Shown here: positions 8,282-16,775 of the stretch, one piece after another
Layout: every line of letters starts with the position of its first letter
Numbering within the stretch: position 1 is the first letter of the stretch
Source of the DNA: Flavobacteriales bacterium
GTDB taxonomy: Bacteria; Bacteroidota; Bacteroidia; Flavobacteriales_D; Crocinitomicaceae
DNA: 48,680 nucleotides
Assembly (NCBI GenBank): GCA_947475275.1
Contig: CANJNE010000009.1
Location: 1-48,680 of the forward strand
Direction: 5' to 3'
The notes under the pieces: generated by a model
Databases searched by the model: none
Seen by the model: the letters and a program-made list of their open reading frames with translations, nothing else
What the model was told of the DNA's origin: nothing
Translations under genes and position numbers: made by a program

Positions 8282-8289
8282 CAAACTTA
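8282..8289 (-). promoter_or_regulatory. -7 box of the TetR gene (TAAGTTTG)
   Basis: Minus-strand TAAGTTTG matches TAnnTTTG, 17 bases before the ATG. A TTG lies 22 bases upstream of it, in TTGACTGAATAGTC, serving as a candidate -33 element. Confidence 0.65.
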
Positions 8290-8297
8290 GAAATATA

Positions 8298-8309
8298 GAC
8301 TATTCAGTC
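8298..8309. promoter_or_regulatory. Probable TetR operator palindrome
   Basis: GACT-ATTC-AGTC is a perfect 4-bp inverted repeat with a 4-base spacer. It occupies the spacer between the candidate -33 TTG and the -7 box of the TetR gene. TetR-family operators are often TGACTGA-type palindromes, so this is a good autoregulatory site. Confidence 0.5.
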
Positions 8310-8349
8310 AATTTAGATATAAAAAACTTAAGAACACAGTATTGTTAAA

Positions 8350-8787
8350 CTACATGTATCCTGCTTTTTCTTTTGGAAAAGCGTTAAGGGTTGCGCTTGC
8401 CTTTGCAATTAAAACATTACTATGATTAAAAATCTCTGCCTCCATGAAAATCAATCGATTTCCAATTTTTATAGGGTTGGATAAACATTTTAGTTTATCG
8501 TCTAAATTGCAAGCATTTAAAAAGGAGACTTTGAATTCTAAGGTTGAAACTACCATCCCCTTTTCGCAAACAAGAGAAAGCGCGCCGACACCAATTGTTG
8601 CATCCAAAAGGGCGGCAATACATCCTCCATGCATAGCATTTGGTGTAGCAAGATGTTTTTCAGAGACATTTAAATGGTATTCAATTACACCGTAATCTTT
8701 AATTAAGAACGATGCCCCAAGCAGGTTGCCAAAATTATTATTTGCAATGTAGGCTTTAATTAGCGGGTTTTGATTGAGTGAATGCAT
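8350..8787 (-). CDS. PaaI-family hotdog-fold thioesterase
   Basis: This 145-residue single hotdog domain is likely to hydrolyse acyl-CoA thioesters. The family signature is HGGCIAALLDATIGVGAL (about 53-70), where the HGG and the acidic residue on the long helix form the active site. The N-terminal KHLATPNAMHGG matches the H/N-P-x-G-x-x-HGG pattern of 4-hydroxybenzoyl-CoA/PaaI-like enzymes. The gene follows the MscS gene by nine bases and is probably co-transcribed with it. Its natural substrate cannot be told from sequence. Confidence 0.85.
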   Translation of the reverse strand: MHSLNQNPLIKAYIANNNFGNLLGASFLIKDYGVIEYHLNVSEKHLATPNAMHGGCIAALLDATIGVGALSLVCEKGMVVSTLEFKVSFLNACNLDDKLKCLSNPIKIGNRLIFMEAEIFNHSNVLIAKASATLNAFPKEKAGYM

Positions 8788-8796
8788 GGGATAAAT

Positions 8797-9603
8797 TCAA
8801 TTTTGGGATGCCGGAAAATGAATGTTCGAATTTGAAAATTCTTTATAGATAACTTCATTAATATCATGCTGAACGGCATTGCAATCAGATGTTTTTGACC
8901 AGGCCCAAATCAGAATTTCCATCCCTGAAGCCGTTAGCGAAGTAATCCCAACGAAAGTACCTTTCTCTTTTATAATTCTTTTGTCTTCTAAAAGAATTTT
9001 TTGAATTGTTTCTCTTATGAGGTCAAAATCTTGCCCGTATTCCAGGGTAATTGTCCAATCATTTCTTCGTTTACCTTCCTTGGTGAAATTGATAATATTT
9101 CCATTTGCTACTGGTCCGTTTGGAAGAATAATCACCTTATTATCTGCGGTGTATATGTAAGTGTTAAAAATTTGAATTTCTTTAACCACTCCTTTTTGCG
9201 TTTGTATGAGCACTGTATCACCTACCTTAAATGGTTTCAGTACTAAAATCATTATTCCACCTGCAAAATTTGAAAGTGTTCCCGAAAATGCCATACCAAT
9301 TGCGAGACCAGCAGCACCCAAAATCGCAACAAAGGATGTCATTTCAATCCCTAGCTGCGTAATTGCCGTTACGACTACCAATATTTTAAGAACCAGAGAA
9401 ATAAAGCTCGTTGAAAAAGTAATTAGACCCTCATCAGTATTGCTTTTTCTCAGTACGCGAACGAGTCCTTTGGAAATCATTTTTGCTAACCAAAATCCCG
9501 CTATAACTATTACAATAGCCGCTATAACATTTGTTCCGATTCTCAATAAAAATTGATTTAAATCGGTGTATTTCATCCCTAAAAACTCTTCAATCCAACT
9601 CAT
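8797..9603 (-). CDS. Small-conductance mechanosensitive channel (MscS family)
   Basis: This 268-residue inner-membrane channel releases solutes when membrane tension rises. Three membrane segments occupy about 18-45, 62-85 and 88-120. The third is the Gly/Ala-rich pore helix ILGAAGLAIGMAFSG followed by LSNFAGGIMIL, the hallmark of MscS. The beta domain starts with FKVGDTVLI and contains VLKPFKVGD and IILPNGPVANGNIIN. The length is that of the minimal E. coli MscS type. It has its own TAnnTTTG promoter and leads into the thioesterase gene. Confidence 0.93.
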   Translation of the reverse strand: MSWIEEFLGMKYTDLNQFLLRIGTNVIAAIVIVIAGFWLAKMISKGLVRVLRKSNTDEGLITFSTSFISLVLKILVVVTAITQLGIEMTSFVAILGAAGLAIGMAFSGTLSNFAGGIMILVLKPFKVGDTVLIQTQKGVVKEIQIFNTYIYTADNKVIILPNGPVANGNIINFTKEGKRRNDWTITLEYGQDFDLIRETIQKILLEDKRIIKEKGTFVGITSLTASGMEILIWAWSKTSDCNAVQHDINEVIYKEFSNSNIHFPASQN

Positions 9604-9623
9604 TTAAGTTTTTTAAATATCAA

Positions 9624-9631
9624 CAAAACTA
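9624..9631 (-). promoter_or_regulatory. -7 box of the MscS gene (TAGTTTTG)
   Basis: Minus-strand TAGTTTTG matches TAnnTTTG exactly, 20 bases before the MscS ATG, in the divergent gap with the YdcF-like gene. Confidence 0.6.
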
Positions 9632-9688
9632 AATTAAAGTTTCCATTTATAAAGGTACGGTTCAAATTATTAAATGTATATTTAGTTC

Positions 9689-10462
9689 ATGTTTTTCGTT
9701 TTATCAAAGGCGCTACTTTTTTTACTTTCCCCACTTACGTGGGTAGCAATTGCTCTATTGATTGTTTTATTCTCAAAGAATGCCAAGACAAAAAACATCG
9801 CCGTTTGGATTACTTTTTCTTTGTTCATATTATTTTCAAACACCTTTGTCTTTCTTGAAATAACAAGACTTTGGGAAGTTCCGGGAAAAAAAATAGAGGA
9901 TTTGGATTCTTGCTATGATGCGGCTATAGTATTGACCGGAATGGTTGAATATGATAATGATTTGGAACGCTTAAGTATTCGAAGGGGGGCAGACCGAATT
10001 TGGCAGGCATTGACTTTATATCATCAAGACAAGGTTAACAAGATATTAATTTCAGGTGACAACGGATACATTACAGATCATGGTCTGCATGAGGCGAAGC
10101 AACTAAAATCATTATTGGTTTCATGGGGAATTCCAAAGGAAGACATAATCACTGAGGAAAAATCAAGAAACACCTACGAAAATGCTTTAGAAACGAAAAA
10201 ACTGATTGATGAGAAGTATCCTCAATTAAAAAATAATATACTTATCACGTCTGGAAGACACATGAAAAGGGCAAAAGCATGTTTTGATCAAGTGGGACTT
10301 GAGTGTGAAACCTATTCTACCGACATGTATACGGGTACATCGAGAAACTATTATTGGGATCAATACATAATACCTGATTTCAACACTTTATTAGAGTGGA
10401 ATTACCTCTTAAAAGAAATTATTGGATACATTGTGTATGACGTTCAAGATTACATCGACTAA
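9689..10462 (+). CDS. YdcF/SanA-family (DUF218) membrane protein
   Basis: This 257-residue protein has two N-terminal membrane segments (about 5-27 and 33-58) and a DUF218 domain. Seen in it: YDAAIVLTGMVE at the first strand, RRGADRIWQALTLYHQ, ILISGDNG, the ESRNTYENA-like motif KSRNTYENALETKKL, and ITSGRHMKRAKACF. Relatives such as SanA and ElyC affect envelope integrity and peptidoglycan precursor turnover. The catalytic role is not settled. A TATATTTA stretch ends four bases before the ATG, so a leaderless mRNA is possible. The DUF5916 gene follows 51 bases later. Confidence 0.85.
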   Translation: MFFVLSKALLFLLSPLTWVAIALLIVLFSKNAKTKNIAVWITFSLFILFSNTFVFLEITRLWEVPGKKIEDLDSCYDAAIVLTGMVEYDNDLERLSIRRGADRIWQALTLYHQDKVNKILISGDNGYITDHGLHEAKQLKSLLVSWGIPKEDIITEEKSRNTYENALETKKLIDEKYPQLKNNILITSGRHMKRAKACFDQVGLECETYSTDMYTGTSRNYYWDQYIIPDFNTLLEWNYLLKEIIGYIVYDVQDYID

Positions 10463-10501
10463 AATTTAAACTTTTCGCATAGTTAAGACGATAGTTGTTG
10501 T

Positions 10502-10509
10502 TAATTTTG
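10502..10509 (+). promoter_or_regulatory. -7 box (TAATTTTG) very close to start
   Basis: TAATTTTG matches TAnnTTTG and ends only four bases before the ATG at 10514. If active, transcription would begin at or next to the start codon. Confidence 0.4.
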
Positions 10510-10513
10510 AAGC

Positions 10514-12955
10514 ATGTTATTGCGATTGGGTCTGGTATTCTTTTTTTTCATTCAAATTACTGCGCTTAATGGCCAAAAAAGTCTTAACGCTTTCAGGCGT
10601 GGTGAGAAAATCGTCTTAGATGGTCGTCTGGATGAAAAAATATGGCAAGATGCCGAAACCGCTAGCGAATTTGTACAAATCAATCCTAACCCCGGTTCCA
10701 GGGCAAGTCATGAGTCTCGGGTTAAAGTATTATATGATGATGAAGCGATATATTTTGGAGCCGTTTTGTTTGATTCTTTAGACAATATTTCCAAAGTGCT
10801 TTCCCCAAGGGATGAATTCAACGCCAATACAGACAACCTACAAATTGTTTTAGACACCTACAATGACGATATCAATTCCTTTTTGTTCGGCGTATCGAGT
10901 GAAGGCGTTCAATACGATGGCAAAATTACCGCTTCAAGAACAGATCTCTCCTTAAATATGGTTTGGTCTAGTGAGGTACTAATAACTGATTCAAGTTGGA
11001 ACGTTGAAATAAAAATTCCTTATTCAGCATTCAGGTTTTCGAAGAATGAGATACAAACATGGGGCCTTAATTTTGTTAGGTATATCAGTAGAAACAGGGA
11101 ACGCTCATCTTGGAATACAATCAAACCTGACTTTGACAACTGGCCTGCTCAGGCAGGCACCTTAAACGGAATTCATGATATAAAACCACCTGTTAGATTA
11201 GCTTTGATCCCATATTTGTCTGGATATTTAGATAATAATGGGACATCAACAAATACTAATTTTAATGCTGGAATGGATGTCAAATGGGGACTGAATGAAG
11301 CTTTTACTATCGATATGACTTTGGTTCCTGATTTCGGTCAAGTAGTATTTGACAATCAAGTACTAAACTTATCTCCATTTGAAATTCAATTCAATGAAAA
11401 TCGCCAATTTTTCACAGAAGGAACTGAATTATTTACAAAAGCGGGGCTTTTTTATTCGAGAAGAATTGGGGTCCAGGCTCCCTACAATGTGTTGACCACC
11501 CAATTACAACCCAACGAGACACTCATCAATTATTCAGGTTCTTCAGACTTGTTAAATGCAACAAAATTTTCCGGAAGAACCAAAAAAGGACTAGGAATTG
11601 GAGTGTTTAATGGTATCACAGATCGACAATCAGGAACTGCATTGAATACTATTTTGGGAAGTACCCGAGAAATTACGGTTTCTCCTCTAACCAATTTTAA
11701 TGTCTTGGTTTTGGATCAAAATTTACCCAATAACAGTTCCCTTACATTAACCAATACCAATGTAATGCGAGCAGGAAGTTTTTACGATGCAAATGTAACG
11801 GCGATGCAGGCCCGATTGAATTCTAAGGAAAATAAATATTTTATTGCCGGGCAAACAAGTATGTCCAATATTTTTGAAACTGATCAAGTTAAAACAGGAT
11901 TCAACACATCGCTAAGATTAGGCAAACATACCGGAAATTTCATTTTCAATAGCGGTTTATTTCTGGAATCTGACACATACAATCCAAATGATTTAGGCTT
12001 TAACACAAATAATAACAAGCAAAATTTTGATTTCACAATAGGTTACCGAAGATTCGAACCATTCGGGATTTTCAATCAATTATATAGCTCATTAAATTTC
12101 AATTACAATAGACTTTATCGACCAAATGTCTTCACATCATCTTCATTATCAGGTTCTGTAACACTCATTGACAAGAAATTCAATGCTACTGGTTTTGAAT
12201 GGTATACTTCTATTGTGCAATCTTATGATTATTTCGAGCCAAGAGCACCAAATAGATATTTCGTTAGGCCAAGATGGTTTGATTTGTATTGGTGGTATTC
12301 TTCAAACTATCAAAAACGATTAGCCATAGACGCATCGGTATCTTATACGTTAATAGATCGAGACGAATGGGAAGAATATGGTTTCAGAGTAAGTCCTAGA
12401 TGGCGTGTTAGTAATCGTGTTTTTTTAATTTACGACTTTGATCAAACGTATTCATTTAATGGTCAAGGTTATGCGCTTTCTTTCGGATCACCAGTAGAGA
12501 ATTGGAATGGAATTCTTTTTGGACAGCGAGATAGATTGAATACTGTTAATGGTTTGCAACTTCAAGTTTCATTTACGAGTAAAATGAGTCTAGGTTTGAG
12601 AATGAGGCATTATCGCTCTTCAGTAAGTTATGATCGTTTTTTCGATTTAAGTGATGACGGAAGCCTGTCACCGATAAACTATTCGGGACAGCAAGCCGAC
12701 GGAACTTCCGCATACAATACCAACTACAATGCTTTTACCATTGACTGTGCCTATAGATGGGTATTTTTGCCTGGAAGCGAAATTAATTTAGTTTGGAAGC
12801 ATGCGGTTTTCTCTTCAGACAAATTTGTTGACAACGGTTATTTTCAAAACCTCTCCAATCTATTCGAATATTTACCTACTAACAGTTTGTCTCTGAAAGT
12901 TCTTTATTGGTTAGATTATCAAAGTTTGAAAAATAGAAAAAAGAAAAAATCATAA
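10514..12955 (+). CDS. DUF5916 outer-membrane protein with CBM9-like N-terminal domain
   Basis: This 813-residue protein has a signal peptide (1-20, ending ALNGQ). Residues about 25-220 form a CBM9-like sugar-binding fold: LDGRLDEKIWQDAE, VKVLYDDEAIYFGA, DNLQIVLDTYND, WNVEIKIPYSAFRF. Residues about 230-810 match the DUF5916 region: FTIDMTLVPDFGQVVFDNQVLNLSPFE followed by FFTEGTELF, then many alternating aromatic strands that look like an outer-membrane beta-barrel. Its role is unknown; a barrel binding carbohydrate or hydrophobic compounds is the usual guess. It ends in a basic tail and abuts the UbiB-like gene tail to tail with no gap. Confidence 0.88.
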   Translation: MLLRLGLVFFFFIQITALNGQKSLNAFRRGEKIVLDGRLDEKIWQDAETASEFVQINPNPGSRASHESRVKVLYDDEAIYFGAVLFDSLDNISKVLSPRDEFNANTDNLQIVLDTYNDDINSFLFGVSSEGVQYDGKITASRTDLSLNMVWSSEVLITDSSWNVEIKIPYSAFRFSKNEIQTWGLNFVRYISRNRERSSWNTIKPDFDNWPAQAGTLNGIHDIKPPVRLALIPYLSGYLDNNGTSTNTNFNAGMDVKWGLNEAFTIDMTLVPDFGQVVFDNQVLNLSPFEIQFNENRQFFTEGTELFTKAGLFYSRRIGVQAPYNVLTTQLQPNETLINYSGSSDLLNATKFSGRTKKGLGIGVFNGITDRQSGTALNTILGSTREITVSPLTNFNVLVLDQNLPNNSSLTLTNTNVMRAGSFYDANVTAMQARLNSKENKYFIAGQTSMSNIFETDQVKTGFNTSLRLGKHTGNFIFNSGLFLESDTYNPNDLGFNTNNNKQNFDFTIGYRRFEPFGIFNQLYSSLNFNYNRLYRPNVFTSSSLSGSVTLIDKKFNATGFEWYTSIVQSYDYFEPRAPNRYFVRPRWFDLYWWYSSNYQKRLAIDASVSYTLIDRDEWEEYGFRVSPRWRVSNRVFLIYDFDQTYSFNGQGYALSFGSPVENWNGILFGQRDRLNTVNGLQLQVSFTSKMSLGLRMRHYRSSVSYDRFFDLSDDGSLSPINYSGQQADGTSAYNTNYNAFTIDCAYRWVFLPGSEINLVWKHAVFSSDKFVDNGYFQNLSNLFEYLPTNSLSLKVLYWLDYQSLKNRKKKKS

Positions 12956-14680
12956 TCATCCATCATGGTTCCAACCGGACCAATCATCATGATCACCTTT
13001 CTTTAAATCCCTAAAAATTTTCAATCCAAAATATATGGCAAGTAACAAACATATTAAGCCGTAGAAAGAAATCGAACCCCAAAAAGGAGGGACATCATAG
13101 ATAAAACATAAGATAAACCCAGCAGATAAGGCTATAAATGTAAATGTTAAGATTACTTGTTTTGTAACCCGATTGATTGTATGTACCATTGGATCGATAC
13201 CACGATGAGTAAGATCAACTTGAACAGTACCTGAATTTATTTTTCGAATAGCATTTTTTAAATCCAAAGGAAAATCTTCCATGTAGGTTCCTAAATCATA
13301 TAGACCCATTGCAAGTTTTTTTGCCATAGTAAAAACATTAAATTCCTTTCGAATGGTTCTCATTAAATAAGGTTTTGCAAGTTCCAACAAGTCTAATTTA
13401 GGATCTAAGTGATGAATAACTCCCTCAATAGTAACCATTGATCGTGCAAGTAAAAAAAAATGAGGCGGAACTTTTAGGCCATGCAGAATGATTACATCTT
13501 TTAATTCGATAAGAATAGTGCTCATTTCATTTTCGTGATAATCTGTAAAACTATAATTCTGCACAAACTCATTAATGGCAAATTCTAATCCCCGCATGTC
13601 TTTAACTGCAACATTATCAGACATCATTTGAAGTGCTTTAATAATTGAACGAATATCTTTTTCTTTAACTGCGAGAAACAGAAGACCAAACATTTTAATG
13701 TCATGTTTCATAATGCTTCCCATCATCCCAAAATCTAGGAAACACACCTCACCTTTTTCCATAACAAGTATATTTCCCGGATGAGGATCTGCATGAAAAA
13801 AACCGTACTCAAACACTTGTTTAATGTATGAAACTGCAAGTTTTTTAGCAAGAATAGTATTGTCAAAGCCTTTTGCTTTTAATCTACCTGAATCTGTAAT
13901 TTTTGTTCCTTGAACATATTCTAAGGCAAGAATTTTTTGGGTAGTGAATTTTTTATAAACTTTAATAGTGTAGGTTGTCTGATCTTCATGATCGTTTTCT
14001 ATGTTTTTTGCAAATCTGTTGGCATTAATTGATTCATGGATGAAATCGAGTTCTTTTAAAATACTTTCTTCAAAATTTTTCACCAATCCTCTTGGGTCAA
14101 ATGCACGAAGGGTAGGAATTCTTTTGGCGAAAATATCAGCAAGTGTGTACATCACCTTTATATCTTCAATAATGACTTTTCTTATATGAGGTCGTTGAAT
14201 TTTTAAAACAATTCGTTCTCCGCTTTTCAATACCGCTTTATGCACTTGTGCCATTGAAGCCGAAGCAAAAGCCTCCTTATCAAAATGAAACAAGAGTTGA
14301 TCGATAGGTTTATTAAATTCTGATTCTACTATTTGGACTGCAATATCTCCAGGAAAAGGAGGAACATTATCCTGAAGTTTTTCCAATTGGACGATAAGTT
14401 CTTTAGGCAATAAATCCGCTCGATTACTCAGGATCTGTCCAAATTTCACAAAGGTTGGTCCTAATTCTTCGCACACTAAGCGCATTTTTTCCCACCTCGT
14501 ATATTTCTGGGCATTTTTCTTTGTTGTGGAAGGAATAAGTTTACGAATTAAACGGTAGCGCCCGGTTGCAATCATATAAGAAACCATTTCTTCAAATCCG
14601 TATCGAACGAACACCCTTAGAATTTGGTTGTATCGTACAAAAGATTTATACCGGTTTTGCAACCGAGCTAGCCATCCCAT
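12956..14680 (-). CDS. UbiB/ABC1/AarF-family atypical kinase
   Basis: This 574-residue member of the UbiB family has the KxGQ motif as VKFGQILSNRADLLP (KFGQ 79-82), the alanine-rich loop ASASMAQVH (139-146, replacing the usual glycine loop), K160, HADPHPGNILV and DFGMMG. Two membrane segments sit near the C-terminus (about 510-555). E. coli UbiB supports ubiquinone synthesis and the fold has ATPase activity. Most Bacteroidota use menaquinone, so a ubiquinone role is doubtful and a role in lipid or quinone handling at the membrane is only a guess. The upstream coiled-coil gene ends two bases before it. Confidence 0.93.
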   Translation of the reverse strand: MGWLARLQNRYKSFVRYNQILRVFVRYGFEEMVSYMIATGRYRLIRKLIPSTTKKNAQKYTRWEKMRLVCEELGPTFVKFGQILSNRADLLPKELIVQLEKLQDNVPPFPGDIAVQIVESEFNKPIDQLLFHFDKEAFASASMAQVHKAVLKSGERIVLKIQRPHIRKVIIEDIKVMYTLADIFAKRIPTLRAFDPRGLVKNFEESILKELDFIHESINANRFAKNIENDHEDQTTYTIKVYKKFTTQKILALEYVQGTKITDSGRLKAKGFDNTILAKKLAVSYIKQVFEYGFFHADPHPGNILVMEKGEVCFLDFGMMGSIMKHDIKMFGLLFLAVKEKDIRSIIKALQMMSDNVAVKDMRGLEFAINEFVQNYSFTDYHENEMSTILIELKDVIILHGLKVPPHFFLLARSMVTIEGVIHHLDPKLDLLELAKPYLMRTIRKEFNVFTMAKKLAMGLYDLGTYMEDFPLDLKNAIRKINSGTVQVDLTHRGIDPMVHTINRVTKQVILTFTFIALSAGFILCFIYDVPPFWGSISFYGLICLLLAIYFGLKIFRDLKKGDHDDWSGWNHDG

Positions 14681-14682
14681 AA

Positions 14683-15060
14683 TTATACCGCACTTTTCTC
14701 CAACTGATTGATTCTAGATTCTGCATTCGTTAAGTTTTTATTCATTTCAGCCAACTTTTGCTCCAGAACTTCAACTTGATTAACATGTGCAACATTAATT
14801 TTATCGTAGAAATCCTCAATTAATCCGGCAATTTTTAAATCCAAATCTTCTTTGGCTTCTTTAGCTTTTTGTAACATTTTTTCAACGAATTCCATTTCGT
14901 TTCCTTTATCATCAAAAAGACGTTCTTTAACTAGCGAATTGATTTTCTTTTTTCCCTTTTCTCCCAATTCACCTAGCTTTTCAAGCACTTGTGTTTCTTT
15001 TGAGATCGTGTACAAAGTAGTTGACAAGGTGACCAATTCCAATAATGTTCTTGCTTTCAT
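14683..15060 (-). CDS. Small coiled-coil (phasin-like) protein upstream of UbiB-like gene
   Basis: This 125-residue, mostly helical protein has a short hydrophobic N-terminus (TLLELVTLSTTLYTIS), charged helices, and a C-terminal heptad region that begins VEVLEQKLAEMN and includes IEDFYDKINVAHVNQVE. It resembles phasin or PhaF-like proteins in overall pattern, but I see no decisive motif. It shares a transcript with the UbiB-like gene (two-base gap). Regulatory subunits of similar type are not described for UbiB as far as I know. Function unassigned. Confidence 0.75.
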   Translation of the reverse strand: MKARTLLELVTLSTTLYTISKETQVLEKLGELGEKGKKKINSLVKERLFDDKGNEMEFVEKMLQKAKEAKEDLDLKIAGLIEDFYDKINVAHVNQVEVLEQKLAEMNKNLTNAESRINQLEKSAV

Positions 15061-15153
15061 ATTTTTAAGTTTTGAAAAAAATTAGTACATTTCATTTGGC
15101 TGAGCTATTGAAATCCATAAATCAGCTATTTTATTCAATACAACTGACCTATC

Positions 15154-15564
15154 ATGAAACTGACCGATTCTGTTTTGTCTATAACGACAACTAAAATATA
15201 TTCTTTAACCCCAAGTCATACATTACTTGATGTAAAGCACATATTTGAAAAAAAATCTTTTCATCATCATATACCTATCATGACTGAAAAAAAATTGGTT
15301 GGAATGGTCAGTTTGATTGATTTTATGAGAAAAATTGGCAATGCTAGTCTAGAGGACAACGATCCGGTATATAAAAGTCAAGTTAATGAGATAATGACTT
15401 TAAATCCTATAAAAATCAACGATTCTAAAAGCATTAAAGAAGCAATTGAAAAGCTAGTTCGTCAAAATGTTCATGCTTTAGTTGTAACCGATGAAAATAA
15501 TGATGTTGTCGGAATGCTTTCAACTAAAGATATTCTGCAAAAAATTCTTTTGACTTCTAATTAA
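15154..15564 (+). CDS. Stand-alone CBS-domain pair protein
   Basis: This 136-residue protein consists of two CBS domains (about 8-62 and 76-134), with the typical endings VGMVSLIDFMRKI and VVGMLSTKDILQKIL. CBS pairs bind adenosine nucleotides and sense energy state, usually as part of a larger enzyme or as a free regulator. No catalytic domain is fused. The gene ends eight bases inside the convergent HI0933-type gene. A target cannot be named. Confidence 0.88.
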   Translation: MKLTDSVLSITTTKIYSLTPSHTLLDVKHIFEKKSFHHHIPIMTEKKLVGMVSLIDFMRKIGNASLEDNDPVYKSQVNEIMTLNPIKINDSKSIKEAIEKLVRQNVHALVVTDENNDVVGMLSTKDILQKILLTSN

Positions 15565-16774
15565 TCGCGTTCAGGTGTTTTCCTGCAACAAAGGCAGTCG
15601 TCCATGCCGCTTGAAAATTGAATCCGCCTGTAATTCCATCAATATCCAATATTTCTCCGGCAAAGAATAAGCCTTTAATTTTTTTACTTTCCATGGTAAG
15701 GGGGTTGATTTCATGCAATGCAACACCTCCAGCTGTAACGAATTCCTCTTTGAAAGTTGTCTTACCGGAAACTGCATATCGATCGTTCAACAAATTATTA
15801 ACCAGTCGATTTTTCAATTTCCCGTTTAATTCGCTCCATTTCGCATCGATATGAATACTTGATTTTTCTAAAAGGTAAACCCAAATTTTATTAGTGACTG
15901 GAAAAGGATTAAAATTGACTATTTTTTTATTAAAATTATTGGATTTAATATTTTCCAATTGTGTTCCAAGTTCATTTTCTTTGGTTTCATTTAACCAATT
16001 GACTAAAATATGGAAGTTATAGTTTTTTTGATTCAACAACCTTGCTCCCCAAGCTGAAAGTTGCAAAATGGCAGGTCCGCTCATTCCCCAATGCGTTATT
16101 AAAAGTGGGCCCTTTCCGACTAGTTTCTCACCTTCAATCTTAACTGTTGCATCGTTAACAACATTACCCATTAAAGCGGTAACGTTTTCCGTAGGCATGT
16201 TGAATGTAAATAATGACGGTACCGGATCAATAATTTCGAGTCCTAAATTTTCAAGCCAAATGAGACCACTTTTTTTAGGTTGCCCTCCAGTTGTAATGAT
16301 TACCCGGTCGAAAAAAAGAACTTCTTCATCAAATTTTAACAGCAGTTGATCGTCGATTTTTTCTATCTCTCTAACTGGCTTATTGGTAAGTATTTTTATA
16401 TCTTTTGACGAAGCTTCATTGATAAAACAATCGATTATCGTTTGTGAGTCATTTGAGAGCGGAAAAATACATCCGTCGGGATATGTTTTCATCAAAATAT
16501 TTCGATCTTTGAACCATTCGATAGTCGCATTTGCGTCGAATTGATAAAACAATTTCTGCAGGAATCTAGCACCTCTTGGGTAATGACCTGAGAGTTCTTT
16601 GTTGTCAAAGCAGGCATGCGTTACGTTGCATCGACCTCCACCTGAAATTTTGACTTTTGATAAAACTTTAGCGCTTTTCTCAAAAATCTTTACTTCCGCA
16701 TCTGGATAATGTGTTTTCACACTTAATGCTGAGAAAAATCCTGCGGCTCCTCCACCGATTATAGCAATATTCAC
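15557..16774 (-). CDS. HI0933/YhiN-family FAD-binding oxidoreductase
   Basis: This 405-residue flavoprotein starts with GTG. FAD is bound by IIGGGAAGFFSALS (5-18) and the family motif KVKISGGGRCNVTHA (about 40-54). A second conserved region near the end is TAGGVALHEINPLTMES and GEILDIDGITGGFNFQAAW, diagnostic of HI0933-like proteins. The reaction is not established for this family; members are called aminoacetone-oxidase-like or NAD(P)/FAD-dependent oxidoreductases. It is the last gene of the seven-gene operon, one base after the YwqK-like gene, and overlaps the CBS gene tail by eight bases. Confidence 0.9.
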   Translation of the reverse strand: MNIAIIGGGAAGFFSALSVKTHYPDAEVKIFEKSAKVLSKVKISGGGRCNVTHACFDNKELSGHYPRGARFLQKLFYQFDANATIEWFKDRNILMKTYPDGCIFPLSNDSQTIIDCFINEASSKDIKILTNKPVREIEKIDDQLLLKFDEEVLFFDRVIITTGGQPKKSGLIWLENLGLEIIDPVPSLFTFNMPTENVTALMGNVVNDATVKIEGEKLVGKGPLLITHWGMSGPAILQLSAWGARLLNQKNYNFHILVNWLNETKENELGTQLENIKSNNFNKKIVNFNPFPVTNKIWVYLLEKSSIHIDAKWSELNGKLKNRLVNNLLNDRYAVSGKTTFKEEFVTAGGVALHEINPLTMESKKIKGLFFAGEILDIDGITGGFNFQAAWTTAFVAGKHLNAIN

Positions 16775-16775
16775 T

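Noticed and set aside
8298-8309. Operator palindrome as an insertion-sequence end or att site
   Set aside because: No second copy, no transposase or integrase nearby; its place in a TetR promoter explains it.
9206-9556. 116-residue plus-strand frame opposite the MscS gene
   Set aside because: Low-complexity Ile/Thr/Ala antisense of membrane helices; the MscS motifs are on the other strand.
12040-12060. GATTCGAACC resembling a tRNA T-arm
   Set aside because: It lies inside the DUF5916 coding region and no acceptor or anticodon arms can be formed around it.
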